Shown: positions 7,482-16,909, numbered from the stretch's first letter. The stretch: DNA of 64,000 nt from Mycobacterium asiaticum (GCF_001673635.1 NZ_LZMH01000061.1:62001-126000); one strand, 5' to 3'. Notes: a model not told the origin generated them from the letters alone. Translations and numbers: made by a program.

Positions 7482-8987
7482 ATGACTGTGCCACTTAATC
7501 TGTCGAACCGCGACCAGAGTTCTGGGCACCTGTTCTACAACCGGCGGTTGCGAGCCGCCATCACCAGGTTCTCCGTGCGGATGAAGCACGACGACCGCAA
7601 ACAGCAAGCGGCGGTAGCTCTCTCGACCGTACTGGTGCTGATCGGCGTCGGATGGATGGCTTTGCTGCATGTGATGAAGCCTGCCGGGTTGGTCGCCCAG
7701 TCGTCCGTCATCGGCAATCGCGACACCGGGGCGATCTACGCCAGGATCGGCGGACGCCTCTACCCCGCGCTGAATCTGACTTCGGCGCGTCTGGCGGTCG
7801 GCAATGCGGTCGCCCCCACGTGGGTGACCGCCAATGAAATCGCCAAGTATCCGACCGGCCCGATGATCGGGATTCCCGGTGTACCGGACGCGCTGTCGGT
7901 CACCGGCGGCACCGTCTCGGCTTGGGCAATCTGTGACACCGCGCAACGGCAGGGTTCCCGCGCCAGCACCGCCACGCCGCTGGTGACATCGATTGCGGGG
8001 TCACTCACGTCGGCGGATAGGGCCGCAACCCTGGAACCGGGACGGGCAGTATTGGTGACCCACCGCGGTGCGACCTATGTGATCTGGGGCGGGCAGCGAT
8101 CCCGGATCGATCCGGCCGACCGATCGGTGACATTCAACCTGGGGCTCGATCCCGGCGTGACGTATCCGGTCGAAATCTCCAACGCGCTGTTCGATGCCAT
8201 GCCGTCAACCGAACCTCTTGTCCTACCGACGATTTCGGAATCCGGCAGTCCTTCGCGGTGGCTACCCGGCGCCAAGGTGGGTAGCGTCCTGGAGTCCCGC
8301 GACGCCGGCGGGGCGCTCAACGGCTTCTACGTGTTGCTGCCCACCGGAGTGCAGAAAATCACCGGATTCGTCGCTGACCTACTGCGGACCGGCGACTCCC
8401 AAGGCTCGACCGCGCCGACGCTAGTGGCACCGGACAAACTCGTTCACATCCCGGTGGTCGACGTCCTCGACGTCGACTACTACCCCTCGGGCAAGCTCAA
8501 TTTCGTTGACACGGCCGCCAATCCCGTCACATGTGTCGCGTGGGAGAAACAGGCTACCGATCCACAGGCCAGGATCACCGTCATCTCCGGACGTGGCCTG
8601 CCGGTCCCGGCCGGCATGGATTCCCGGCTGGTGCACCTCGTGCGTGACGATCGAAATCCCGAATCGGCCGAGGCGCACCAGACTTTGATCCTGCCCGGTG
8701 CGGCCAACTTCGTCGCAACCACCAGTGGCTCGGCTGTCTCCGACAGCCGGGAAAGCTTGTATTGGCTTTCACCACAGGGTGTCCGGTACGGCATCGAGCC
8801 GGATCAACGGACTTTGCAAGCACTGGGTCTGGAGCCTCGGCACGCCGTCCAGGCCCCCTGGCCGATTGTGCGCACGTTCGCCCCCGGCCCGGCAATCGCT
8901 CGGGACGCCGCCCTGATCGCGCGCGATGCCGTACCCGCAGGAGGCGCGGTAGCACCCATTGCTGACTCCGACGAAGCGGGGAACTGA
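7482..8987 (+). CDS. eccB: type VII secretion core component EccB (ESX-2-like)
   Basis: A 501-aa EccB: a short cytosolic N-terminus (NLSNRDQSSGHLFYNRRLRAAITR), one membrane helix at about residues 40-65, then a large extracytoplasmic domain of repeated R-repeat type, ending in a flexible alanine-rich tail. EccB is part of the inner-membrane ESX complex with EccC, EccD and EccE. ATG at 7482 is chosen over the longer frame because AAGGAG sits directly upstream and the N-terminus matches the family; length is close to EccB2 (495). It is two bases from eccC. The machine it would serve is incomplete here. Confidence 0.93.
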   Translation: MTVPLNLSNRDQSSGHLFYNRRLRAAITRFSVRMKHDDRKQQAAVALSTVLVLIGVGWMALLHVMKPAGLVAQSSVIGNRDTGAIYARIGGRLYPALNLTSARLAVGNAVAPTWVTANEIAKYPTGPMIGIPGVPDALSVTGGTVSAWAICDTAQRQGSRASTATPLVTSIAGSLTSADRAATLEPGRAVLVTHRGATYVIWGGQRSRIDPADRSVTFNLGLDPGVTYPVEISNALFDAMPSTEPLVLPTISESGSPSRWLPGAKVGSVLESRDAGGALNGFYVLLPTGVQKITGFVADLLRTGDSQGSTAPTLVAPDKLVHIPVVDVLDVDYYPSGKLNFVDTAANPVTCVAWEKQATDPQARITVISGRGLPVPAGMDSRLVHLVRDDRNPESAEAHQTLILPGAANFVATTSGSAVSDSRESLYWLSPQGVRYGIEPDQRTLQALGLEPRHAVQAPWPIVRTFAPGPAIARDAALIARDAVPAGGAVAPIADSDEAGN

Positions 8988-8989
8988 TC

Positions 8990-11900
8990 ATGTCCAAACG
9001 AGGGTTCGTCCGCGGAAGGCGCACGCCGCCAGCGACTGTCCCGCCGGTACGGGTGGCGGTGGCCGCGCCTCTGGCGCTGCCCGAACGCGAGCCGCGCAAC
9101 ATCCTGCTGATGATCGCCTTGCCGGCCCTGTTGATCGGAATCATCGGCACCCTGGTCGTGATGTACGCATCCGGCGTGCGGTCACTGCAGTCGGGGTTCT
9201 TCCCGATGGTCGGCTTGGTCGGCTTCGGCGCGCTGATGTTCGGCGGACGCTTCGGCCGTGGACGCCGAATCACCTGGGGCGAACAGGAAAAGCAGCGGCG
9301 CAGCTATCTACGCCAACTTGACGACGACCGCGAGGAAGTACAACGCGCCGCCCAACAGCAGCGGCGGTCCCAGCTGTTCGTCCACGCCGACCCGCAACGG
9401 TTCGACACCATCATCGGCGGCCCCCGCATGTGGGAACGGCGCCCCACCGATCCGGATTTCTTGGACGTGCGGCTCGGTGTCGGGGTACAGCAAGCCAGCG
9501 AGTCAGCGGTCTCAATACAGTGGCCCGACGTCCCGATCGGCGAAGAGCTGGAGCCCGTGACGGGTGGTGCACTACGAGACTTCATTCTCGAGCAGAGCAA
9601 GATCCGGGGTATCGGAAAGGTGCTGAGCCTGCGCTCGAAACCCGGGTTCAGTTTCGTCGCCGAAGACCCGATCGAGCTGCACGGACTGATGCGCGCGATG
9701 CTGTGCGCGCTTGCGGTCTACCACAGCCCGCACGATCTCAAGCTGATGGTGGTGACCCGACATCCCGAGCACTGGCAGTGGCTGGTCTGGTTGCCGCACA
9801 ACCAACATGACGAGATGTTCGATGCGTGCGGGCTACGTCGGCTGGTGTTCGCCTCACCCACGGAACTGGAAGAAGCGCTCGATGCCGAATTGCACCGCAA
9901 AGGTCGCGGGCCATGGACCCCACCGGCGACGGCGAGCCCGACCTCCATGCCGTCGCCGATCGAGGTGTCGTCGGCGCTGGGACCGCATTGGCTGATCGTG
10001 GATGACAACGTCGGCACACCCGAACAGTGGGAAGGGGTGACCGGCCAGAAGGGCATGGCCGGTATCACCGTGCTGCGGTTGGCAACCCGGGTCGGCGTCG
10101 GCGTCGGCTTCACCGACGAGAGCCAGCGATTCGCGTTGCGTGCCGGCAGGCTCAGCCACCGCGACGCCTTCTACGCGGTAGCCGACGCGCTTGCCGACAG
10201 CACCGCCAACAGGTATGCGCGTGCGCTGGCCCGCTGGTCCCCGATGAGCGCCGACGAGCTGTCCGAGACCGAAAGCCTAGGCGGTGAACTACTTCGGGCG
10301 CTCGGCATCAGTGATCCGAGAGAACTCGACGTCGACAAATTATGGGCGGAGAGTCGCGGTCGTGGGGACCCGCGATGGGCGATGGTGCCGGTCGGCGTCA
10401 AACAGAACGGTGAACTGCAGTATGTGATCCTGCGCGCCAAGGACTTCGGCGGTTACGGATTCCACTCCGTCGTGATCGGGACCTCCGGGTCGGGTAAGTC
10501 GGAATACTTCCTGTCCCTGTGCAGCGGTATCGCGTTGACCCACTCGCCGGAGTCGTTCATCGTGATCTTCGTCGACATGAAGTTCGAGTCGGCAGCCCAG
10601 GACCTGCAAGGTTTTCCGCACGTCGCCGGATCGCTGTCCAATCTGGGAAAGGACGACCGGCACCTGGCCGAGCGAATGCGAAAGGCCATCAACGGTGAAA
10701 TATCCCGGCGGTACCGGCTTTTCAAGAACGCCGGCGCCCGCGACGCGAACGAGTACGAAGAGATGCGCCTGGCGGGCCGGGATCTGGAGCCGGTGCCGAT
10801 CCTGCTGGTCATCATCGACGAATACCTCGAACTGTTCATTCATCATCCGGAGTGGATCGACTTGGTCATCCACATCGGGCAGGAAGGCCGCGGCTGCAAC
10901 GTTTTCTTCACCCTGGGCGGCCAGCGGCTGGATCTCTCCTCGCTCAGTAAAGCCAAGAGCAACATCGCATTCCGGGTCGCGCTGCGCGCCGAGACCGCCG
11001 AGGACTCTCGGGACGTCATCGGTAGCGACGCCGCGTTGCATCTGCCGTCGCAGGAGAACGGGTACGCGTTGCTCAAAGTCGGGCCGCGTGACCTCGACCA
11101 GTTCCGCTGCTTCTATGTGTCCGCGCCGTTCGTCGTGCCGAAGCGGGTGATGGAGGTGAACCAGACGGTCGCCATGAGCTTCTCCCAGCCGCGGGCCTAC
11201 ACCTGGGCGTATCAACCGCTCAGCGATTCCGACAGCGCGGCGCTGGCTGTCGCCGACGAACCCGCAGAGCCGGACGAGTTCCTGTTCCATCCCGACGGCT
11301 TCCGCAAGAAGAAGCTGGTCGACGTCGTCCGCGAATCACTCATTTCGCACCCCGCGCGGCCGCCGCACCAAATCTGGCTTCCCCCACTTGAAGTCAGCGA
11401 ACCGGTTGATGCGCTGGTGGCGCGCTGGCGGGGCAAGCCGTGGCATGTCGACTATGGGCGTAACCCCGGCCTGGCGTTCCCGTTGGGCGTGGTCGACATT
11501 CCGGAGGAGCATGATCAGCGGGTGCATGTGGTCAACGCCGAAACCGACAACATCATGGTCGTGGCAACGGCGCAGCGCGGTAAATCCACCACTTTGATGA
11601 CGCTGATGACCTCGGCTGCGCTGATGTACCGGCCCGAACGGGTCGCCTTCTTCTGTATCGGTGCGTCGTTGTTCCCCGTCGAGGACCTGCCACACGTGGC
11701 GTCGGTAGTGAGTCCCACTGACGCAGAAGGTGTTTCACGAACGATAGCCTCCATCGAGGGACTTGTCCTGGCCCGCGAGGCGTCCTTCAAGAGGTACCAG
11801 ATCGACATCTCAGAATTTCGGGAGCGGCGATTCGCCGTCGACGGTTCAGCCGGCGGCGGCACCGATCCCGACGACAAGTTCGGTGACGTGTTCCTCGTCA

Positions 11901-13072
11901 TCGACAACTTCAGCGACCTCTACGACAAGGACGCCGCCATGGGTGAGCGTGCCATCGCGATCGCCCGGCAGGGACTGTCCTATGGGGTGCACATCATGAC
12001 CAGCGCGACAGCCTGGTTGGTGGGTCAGAAGCAGCAGCTGGTCAATGTGTCGAACGCCCGCATCCAGTTGCGGCTGAGCAATCCCGACGAGACCCAGATG
12101 GGCGAGGGATTCGAACGTAAGAAGGCGGCCCGGAACACGTTGGACCGCCCCGGGTTCGGACTCACCCGGGAGGGCTTCGAGTTGTTGGTCGGGGTGCCCG
12201 AGGTGGTCGGTGCGGCCGGCGACCGGGTGGGCACGCGCGACATCGGTGCGCTGATCGCGGGCGTGACCGGGGTGGGCAGGGTGGAGAGTTTGGCGCGGCT
12301 GCCCGAACGGATCGGCCTGGCCGAGGTCGCCGCCGCGTTCGTGGCCGGCGCCGGGCACGCAGATCCGTTGAACATCCCATTCGGGATCGGCGAAACCGCT
12401 CTGCAGCCGGTGGTGTTACCGGCTCGCGTGGTGCCCAATCTCCTGGTGGTCGGCCGGCAGTCGTGCGGCAAGACGACCACGCTGGCGGCGGTCGGGCAGT
12501 CGGTTGTGGCGCGGTGCACTCCCGAGCAGGCGCAGATCACCATCATCGACCCCAAGACCTCGCTGATCGGGAAGATCCAGGGTGACCACGTGCGGGCCTA
12601 CGCCTACACCGCCGATGACATCGACACCGTGATCGGCGACTTGGCGACATTGCTGAGGGACCGGTTGCCGCCTTCGGGGTTGAGCCAGGACGAGTTGCTC
12701 AGCCGCGGCGACTGGGACGGTCCGCACCACTTCGTGCTGATCGACGATGAACAAGAGCTACGACCGCACGGTCTGCTGGGCAAGAACGCGGCGACCGCGC
12801 CGCTGTGGGGCCTGATCGAGCGAAGCCGCGAGATCGGCCTGCATGTGATCGCCTCGCGGCTGCCCGGCAACTGGGCAGGAGTCGCGGTCACCAATCCGTT
12901 CCTGCAGAAGATGACGGGCTCTCGGGCACCGACGCTGTTCATGGACAACGATCCGGCGGCTGTCAAAGTTTTCGGCCGAACCAGCGCGCAGCAGCTCCCC
13001 CCCGGCCGTGGTCTGCTGGTCACCACCGACGGAGTCATGGAAGGAGTCCTGGTAGGCGACCTGCAAACCTGA
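8990..13072 (+). CDS. eccC: type VII secretion FtsK/SpoIIIE ATPase EccC, fused form
   Basis: A 1360-aa motor ATPase that recognises substrates and powers ESX export. Two membrane helices lie at about residues 36-85. Three ATPase domains follow, with P-loops GTSGSGKS (497-504), ATAQRGKS (859-866) and GRQSCGKT (1155-1162). Domain 1 has a full Walker B (LLVIIDEYLEL). Domain 2 has VIDN and domain 3 has LIDDEQ, lacking the catalytic Glu, which is normal for EccC regulatory domains. The single-chain form is as in ESX-2, -3, -4 and -5 and unlike the split ESX-1 pair. Tight eccB-eccC-PE-PPE order suggests one operon. Confidence 0.95.
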   Translation: MSKRGFVRGRRTPPATVPPVRVAVAAPLALPEREPRNILLMIALPALLIGIIGTLVVMYASGVRSLQSGFFPMVGLVGFGALMFGGRFGRGRRITWGEQEKQRRSYLRQLDDDREEVQRAAQQQRRSQLFVHADPQRFDTIIGGPRMWERRPTDPDFLDVRLGVGVQQASESAVSIQWPDVPIGEELEPVTGGALRDFILEQSKIRGIGKVLSLRSKPGFSFVAEDPIELHGLMRAMLCALAVYHSPHDLKLMVVTRHPEHWQWLVWLPHNQHDEMFDACGLRRLVFASPTELEEALDAELHRKGRGPWTPPATASPTSMPSPIEVSSALGPHWLIVDDNVGTPEQWEGVTGQKGMAGITVLRLATRVGVGVGFTDESQRFALRAGRLSHRDAFYAVADALADSTANRYARALARWSPMSADELSETESLGGELLRALGISDPRELDVDKLWAESRGRGDPRWAMVPVGVKQNGELQYVILRAKDFGGYGFHSVVIGTSGSGKSEYFLSLCSGIALTHSPESFIVIFVDMKFESAAQDLQGFPHVAGSLSNLGKDDRHLAERMRKAINGEISRRYRLFKNAGARDANEYEEMRLAGRDLEPVPILLVIIDEYLELFIHHPEWIDLVIHIGQEGRGCNVFFTLGGQRLDLSSLSKAKSNIAFRVALRAETAEDSRDVIGSDAALHLPSQENGYALLKVGPRDLDQFRCFYVSAPFVVPKRVMEVNQTVAMSFSQPRAYTWAYQPLSDSDSAALAVADEPAEPDEFLFHPDGFRKKKLVDVVRESLISHPARPPHQIWLPPLEVSEPVDALVARWRGKPWHVDYGRNPGLAFPLGVVDIPEEHDQRVHVVNAETDNIMVVATAQRGKSTTLMTLMTSAALMYRPERVAFFCIGASLFPVEDLPHVASVVSPTDAEGVSRTIASIEGLVLAREASFKRYQIDISEFRERRFAVDGSAGGGTDPDDKFGDVFLVIDNFSDLYDKDAAMGERAIAIARQGLSYGVHIMTSATAWLVGQKQQLVNVSNARIQLRLSNPDETQMGEGFERKKAARNTLDRPGFGLTREGFELLVGVPEVVGAAGDRVGTRDIGALIAGVTGVGRVESLARLPERIGLAEVAAAFVAGAGHADPLNIPFGIGETALQPVVLPARVVPNLLVVGRQSCGKTTTLAAVGQSVVARCTPEQAQITIIDPKTSLIGKIQGDHVRAYAYTADDIDTVIGDLATLLRDRLPPSGLSQDELLSRGDWDGPHHFVLIDDEQELRPHGLLGKNAATAPLWGLIERSREIGLHVIASRLPGNWAGVAVTNPFLQKMTGSRAPTLFMDNDPAAVKVFGRTSAQQLPPGRGLLVTTDGVMEGVLVGDLQT

Positions 13073-13153
13073 ATCGACAGGCAAGAGCCGCCACCCTAGA
13101 CTCAGCGCAACTTGCGGCCGCTCGGGCAGGCCGCGACCGATCGAGAGGCAGAT

Positions 13154-13459
13154 ATGACTGGGATGTTCGGCATGGTGCCGGGTGCCGTTGACTTGTCGGC
13201 GGCCGCCGAGGCAGGGCTCAGCGAGGAAATGGCCGCGACCACCGCGGCCGGTGCCGCCGCCCTCACCGGGGTGCTGCCGATGGCAGCCGACGCCGACTCG
13301 ATCGAGTTCGCCGCCGCGTTGAACGCCGCTGGCGCCGCCTACCTCGCGACGTCCGCGGAGCACGTCGGGCAGCGGGCAGCCTTCTCCGGTGCGCAGGGGC
13401 TGGCGTCTGCCGCCACGGTCGCCGCCGAGGCCGCCAACGCGGGCGCGGTGGGGCTGTAG
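13154..13459 (+). CDS. PE-family protein with degenerate signatures (PE36-like)
   Basis: A 101-aa helical-hairpin protein paired with the PPE gene nine bases downstream. The PE dipeptide position reads Pro-Gly (MVPGAVDLSAAAEAG). The C-terminal export motif position, Y-x-x-x-D/E in most PE proteins, reads T-V-A-A-E before AANAG. Overall it resembles what I recall of PE36 of ESX-2 (AALNAAGAAYL region). ATG at 13154 with GAGAGG upstream. It should dimerise with the PPE partner; whether it is still exported is doubtful on motif grounds. Confidence 0.8.
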   Translation: MTGMFGMVPGAVDLSAAAEAGLSEEMAATTAAGAAALTGVLPMAADADSIEFAAALNAAGAAYLATSAEHVGQRAAFSGAQGLASAATVAAEAANAGAVGL

Positions 13460-13468
13460 GACACGCAG

Positions 13469-14656
13469 ATGCCGGATCCCCGGTGGAGTGGCCCGCCCGA
13501 GGTCGTCGCTGCAATCTTCGAAGCGGGCTCCCCTGCCTCCGTGATTGCCAACACGACTGTTTGGGTGACCGAGACGGCCAACAAGGAGCTGGCGGCCGGG
13601 CTTTCCACGTTGAACAGCCTGGCCACCGCGGCGCAGTGGCAAGGCGTGGGCTCGGTCGCGTCGACGGTGGCGGTCACCGGCCTCAACGCGGGACTGCAGA
13701 CGTTGGTGGGCTGGACTGCCGAAAAGATCAACGTGACGCAGGCCGCCGTCGAAGCCTTCATGCTCGCGCGGTCGGCTGTCATTCCCTCGGTGGTATCGCA
13801 AACCAACCGCGACGAGTGGAGCGTGCTCAACGCCACGAATTTCTTCGGACAGAACACCCCGGGGATTGTCGAACGTGACGTCGAATACTTCGGCGAGCAC
13901 TGGCCGCACAACTCGAGCGTGGGCTGGACCTACTCGGCCGCGCTGAGCGCACTGGTCGCGGCCCTGGCGGTCCCGCCGCCGCTCGCGCCGATGGGCGCCT
14001 CCCCCGCTGCTCCGGCAGCCGCGGCGCAGGCGGTGGCCCAGGCGGCCGCGCAGACCGGCATGCAGAACGCCGCGCAGGCGTCGGCCCAGGTCGCGCAAAC
14101 CACCGGCCAGGCCACGGCCGCTCCGACGGACGGCGCCGGCCAACTCGGCTCGCTGATGCAGGAACCGATGCAGCTGATGTCCGGCGCCACCGAGCCGCTG
14201 AAGCAGATGTTGCAGGCGCCGATGCAAGCGATGCAGGGCGTCAGTAGCCTCCCTCAGGGCATGATGCAGGCGTTCGCGGGAATGTTTCCGTCGACCGGCG
14301 CGGCGGCTGACGTCGCGGCGGTGTCGCCCGGCGGCTCGGTCCCGGTCGGGGCCGCCGGCGGCGCTCTCCCGGGAGGCGGCGGCACGTCCGGCTTCCCGGG
14401 TGCCGGGCTGACCAGCTACACCCGCCCCACCAGCAGTTTCGAGCCCGAAGCGGGCGGCAGGCCGACCAGCCTGCGCGCCGGTGTACTCAACGCCGCCGAA
14501 GTCCGCGGCCCCACGGTGTCCGCCGGGGGCGCCCCGATGCCGATGGCGCCGGCGGGCATGCTGGCGCGCGGCAACGAGGCCGATAAGCAGGAAGTGGCGC
14601 GGGCTCGGGTCCTCATCACCGGCGACATCACGGGCGAGGGCACCGACCCGCGCTGA
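13469..14656 (+). CDS. PPE-family protein (PPE69-like)
   Basis: A 395-aa PPE protein. It starts MPDPRWSGPPEVVAAIFEAG, carries a W-x-G turn (QWQGVG at about residue 55) and has the helical PPE core to about 170. The rest is an Ala/Gln/Met-rich region with repeated MQ motifs and a Pro/Gly-rich tail that includes SYTRPTSSFEP and GRPTSLR. The start, the DEWSVLNATN region and the tail follow PPE69, the ESX-2 PPE protein, as I recall it. Its 3' end faces the Rv0036c-like gene with 46 bases between, so this is the right border of the ESX block. No esx genes follow. Confidence 0.9.
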   Translation: MPDPRWSGPPEVVAAIFEAGSPASVIANTTVWVTETANKELAAGLSTLNSLATAAQWQGVGSVASTVAVTGLNAGLQTLVGWTAEKINVTQAAVEAFMLARSAVIPSVVSQTNRDEWSVLNATNFFGQNTPGIVERDVEYFGEHWPHNSSVGWTYSAALSALVAALAVPPPLAPMGASPAAPAAAAQAVAQAAAQTGMQNAAQASAQVAQTTGQATAAPTDGAGQLGSLMQEPMQLMSGATEPLKQMLQAPMQAMQGVSSLPQGMMQAFAGMFPSTGAAADVAAVSPGGSVPVGAAGGALPGGGGTSGFPGAGLTSYTRPTSSFEPEAGGRPTSLRAGVLNAAEVRGPTVSAGGAPMPMAPAGMLARGNEADKQEVARARVLITGDITGEGTDPR

Positions 14657-14702
14657 GAGCGCCTCGCCCAGCTGCACGCTCGGCGACAAAGGCAAGGCGG
14701 CG

Positions 14703-15476
14703 TCAGCGTCCCGGCCCCGGTGGACCGGCGAACGCCTGCGCGATGCCCAGCCAGCGCTGCGCGTCCTCCCCCACCGCCTCGACGTCCAGCTCGCGCAGCG
14801 CCCGCCGCTGGGTGACCAGGAAGCAGAAGTGTTCGGCCGAGCCCGTCACCCGCTGCGCCGCGTCGGCCGGTCCCCACGACCAGGTGTCGCCGTCGGGCGC
14901 GCGCAGCTCCACCAGGAAGGGTTCGGTCGGCGGCGTCAGGTTGTTGACGACGAACGCGTAGTCGCGGGTGCGTACGCCGATGTGCGCGATCGAGCGCAGC
15001 CGATCCGTCGGCGGCCGGGTGACGCCCAGCGCGTCGGCGACGTCGAGCCCGTGTGCCCAGGTCTCCATCAGGCGCGCGGTGGCCATCGACGAGGCGCTCA
15101 TCGGCGGCCCGAACCAGGGCAGCTTGCGTCCGTCGGTCACCTCGAGCAGGGCCTCGTGCAGGCGATGACGGGTGTCCCGCCAATCGCTCAGCAGCTTGTC
15201 CGGCGGCAACAAAGCCAGTTCTTCGGCACCGGCGTCCACGAAACCGGCCGGGTCGGCGGCCGCGCCGGTCAGCACCTCGGCGAAGCCGCTCTCGTCGGTC
15301 ACCGACAGCAGCGACACCCGGTCGGTCCACAGCAGATGCCCGATCTGGTGGGCGATGGTCCAGCCCGGCGCCGGCGTCGCCGTCGCCCAGTCCTGCGGCG
15401 GCAGCGGTGCCACCAACGCGTCGAGCTCGTCGCTCTCGGCTGCCAAGTCGGCGACGAACGGACCCGGGCCTGCCAT
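14703..15476 (-). CDS. DinB-fold, mycothiol-dependent maleylpyruvate isomerase-like protein (Rv0036c-like)
   Basis: A 257-aa protein, the same length as Rv0036c. The N-terminal four-helix DinB/MDMPI fold has candidate metal ligands in IAHQIGHLLWTD (about residues 40-51) and METWAHGLDVAD (about 137-148), the usual His positions of thiol-dependent metalloenzymes of this group. The C-terminal domain follows from about 165. Substrate unknown; a mycothiol-dependent transferase or isomerase is the best guess. It lies 12 bases downstream of the MFS gene on the same strand, so the two are probably co-transcribed. Confidence 0.85.
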   Translation of the reverse strand: MAGPGPFVADLAAESDELDALVAPLPPQDWATATPAPGWTIAHQIGHLLWTDRVSLLSVTDESGFAEVLTGAAADPAGFVDAGAEELALLPPDKLLSDWRDTRHRLHEALLEVTDGRKLPWFGPPMSASSMATARLMETWAHGLDVADALGVTRPPTDRLRSIAHIGVRTRDYAFVVNNLTPPTEPFLVELRAPDGDTWSWGPADAAQRVTGSAEHFCFLVTQRRALRELDVEAVGEDAQRWLGIAQAFAGPPGPGR

Positions 15477-15488
15477 CTTCGTTACCTC

Positions 15489-16796
15489 CTACGTCGTCTG
15501 GCCGCGGCGGCCGACCAGGCCGTGCACCAACAGTCCCACCAGATAGACCCCCGAACCGCACAACACGAACGCCGGCGCGTGCCCGTCCGCCGGAATGAAC
15601 ACGGCCGCCACCCACACCGCGGCGATGAACGATACCCAGAACAGGGCGTCCTGCACCGCAAAGACGTGACCCCGCAGCGCGTCGTCCACATCGATCTGCA
15701 TTGCGGCGTCGGCGGAGAGCTTGACCACCTGCCCGGCCAGCCCCAGCAGGAACCCGCACGCCACCATCACCGGCAGCAACAAGCTCGCACCGGCGCACTG
15801 GATGACGGCCGCGGCCACCAACGCGGCATTCGCCGTCGCGTAACGGCCCCAGCGGCGAACCAGGACGGGGTTCACCGCATTGGCCAGAAAGGCGCCCAGC
15901 CCGGTGGCGCCGAAGAACACCAGCGCGGTGCCCAACCCGTCACCGTCGACGTTCTTCATGTTGTGCACCACCAGCAGGATGACCAGCGAGTTGATCCCCA
16001 CGACCATCCGGTGGGCGGCCAGCCCGGACAGTGCCGCGGCGACCGTGGGACGCTGCGCGACCGTCCGCACGCCGTGCAGCCATCCGGTCAGCACCGCGTA
16101 GCCGGCCGACCCGTGGATCGCCCGCTTGGTGTCGTCGGGTCCGAGCACCCGGGGGGCGAATCGCAAGGACAGCACCAACGCCAGCGCCACCGGGATGAGC
16201 GCGGTGAAGATCACCACCGCCGCGCCGTGGTCTCCCGAGCCGCCCAGCCACCGCGGCACCAGCATGAAATTCGCCCCCAGGAATGCCGCAACCGCCCCCG
16301 CCGCGACCGCCAGCGAGTTCATCGTGACCACCTGCTCGCGCGGCACCACGTGCGGCAGGCTCGCCGACAGCCCGGACGCGACGAACCGGGCCATGCCGTT
16401 GGCCAGCAGCGCGGCGCACAGCAGCAGAATGTCGCCCGCCCCCACCGCCAGGATCGTGCCGATCGCAACGATGAAGCCCAGCCGCACGCTGTTGGCGCCC
16501 ACCAGCACCAGCCGCCGGTCCCAACGGTCCATCAGCGCCCCGGCGAACGGTCCCAGCAGCGAATACGGCAGGAACAACACCGCGAACGCGCGCGCGATGG
16601 CCATCGGGTCGGCGGCCCGGTCCGGGTTGAACAGCAGCGCACCCGCCAGACCGGCCTGGAACAGGCCGTCGCCGAACTGACTTGCCATGCGCACCTGCAA
16701 AAGTCGCCAGAAATCCGGCAGCGCACGCACCGACCGCCACAATTCGACGGGTGCGCTTGCCTGCATCCGGGTGCGAATCACTGAACCCACTTCCAC
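15489..16796 (-). CDS. MFS transporter (Rv0037c-like)
   Basis: Integral membrane permease of the major facilitator superfamily, about 435 aa from the GTG chosen at 16796, with roughly twelve hydrophobic segments. The loop between helices 2 and 3 carries DRWDRRLVLVGAN, the usual MFS charge motif. Substrate cannot be told. The start is uncertain: GTG codons at 16796, 16790 and 16781 and an ATG at 16766 are all in frame, and a TTG at 16838 would give 449 aa; H37Rv Rv0037c is about 441 aa. It diverges from the YqgE gene. Confidence 0.85.
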   Translation of the reverse strand: MEVGSVIRTRMQASAPVELWRSVRALPDFWRLLQVRMASQFGDGLFQAGLAGALLFNPDRAADPMAIARAFAVLFLPYSLLGPFAGALMDRWDRRLVLVGANSVRLGFIVAIGTILAVGAGDILLLCAALLANGMARFVASGLSASLPHVVPREQVVTMNSLAVAAGAVAAFLGANFMLVPRWLGGSGDHGAAVVIFTALIPVALALVLSLRFAPRVLGPDDTKRAIHGSAGYAVLTGWLHGVRTVAQRPTVAAALSGLAAHRMVVGINSLVILLVVHNMKNVDGDGLGTALVFFGATGLGAFLANAVNPVLVRRWGRYATANAALVAAAVIQCAGASLLLPVMVACGFLLGLAGQVVKLSADAAMQIDVDDALRGHVFAVQDALFWVSFIAAVWVAAVFIPADGHAPAFVLCGSGVYLVGLLVHGLVGRRGQTT

Positions 16797-16909
16797 AATC
16801 GGCACAGGCAAGGCTGGATCGGCTCTGCGCCGTCTCAATCACAGTACAAATCTCCGCCGACCGTGGTTGTTTGCGCCGACCTCCACGGCGCGGGTGCGAT
16901 GATGTGATA

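Noticed and set aside
9973..11290. Possible minus-strand gene inside eccC
   Set aside because: The plus strand encodes the first ATPase domain with intact Walker motifs; the reverse frame has none.
1..14656. An inversion around oriC splitting ESX-2 between PPE69 and esxD and bringing half of it beside Rv0036c
   Set aside because: The genes from whiB5 to the YbaB-like gene match Rv0022c-Rv0030 in order, strand and size, so this is the native place of a separate ESX-2-like locus and no inversion is needed.
14481..16784. 767-aa plus-strand open frame opposite the Rv0036c/Rv0037c homologs
   Set aside because: Shadow of two well-supported minus-strand genes; its composition (Arg, His, Gln-rich) is typical of antisense frames in high-GC DNA.
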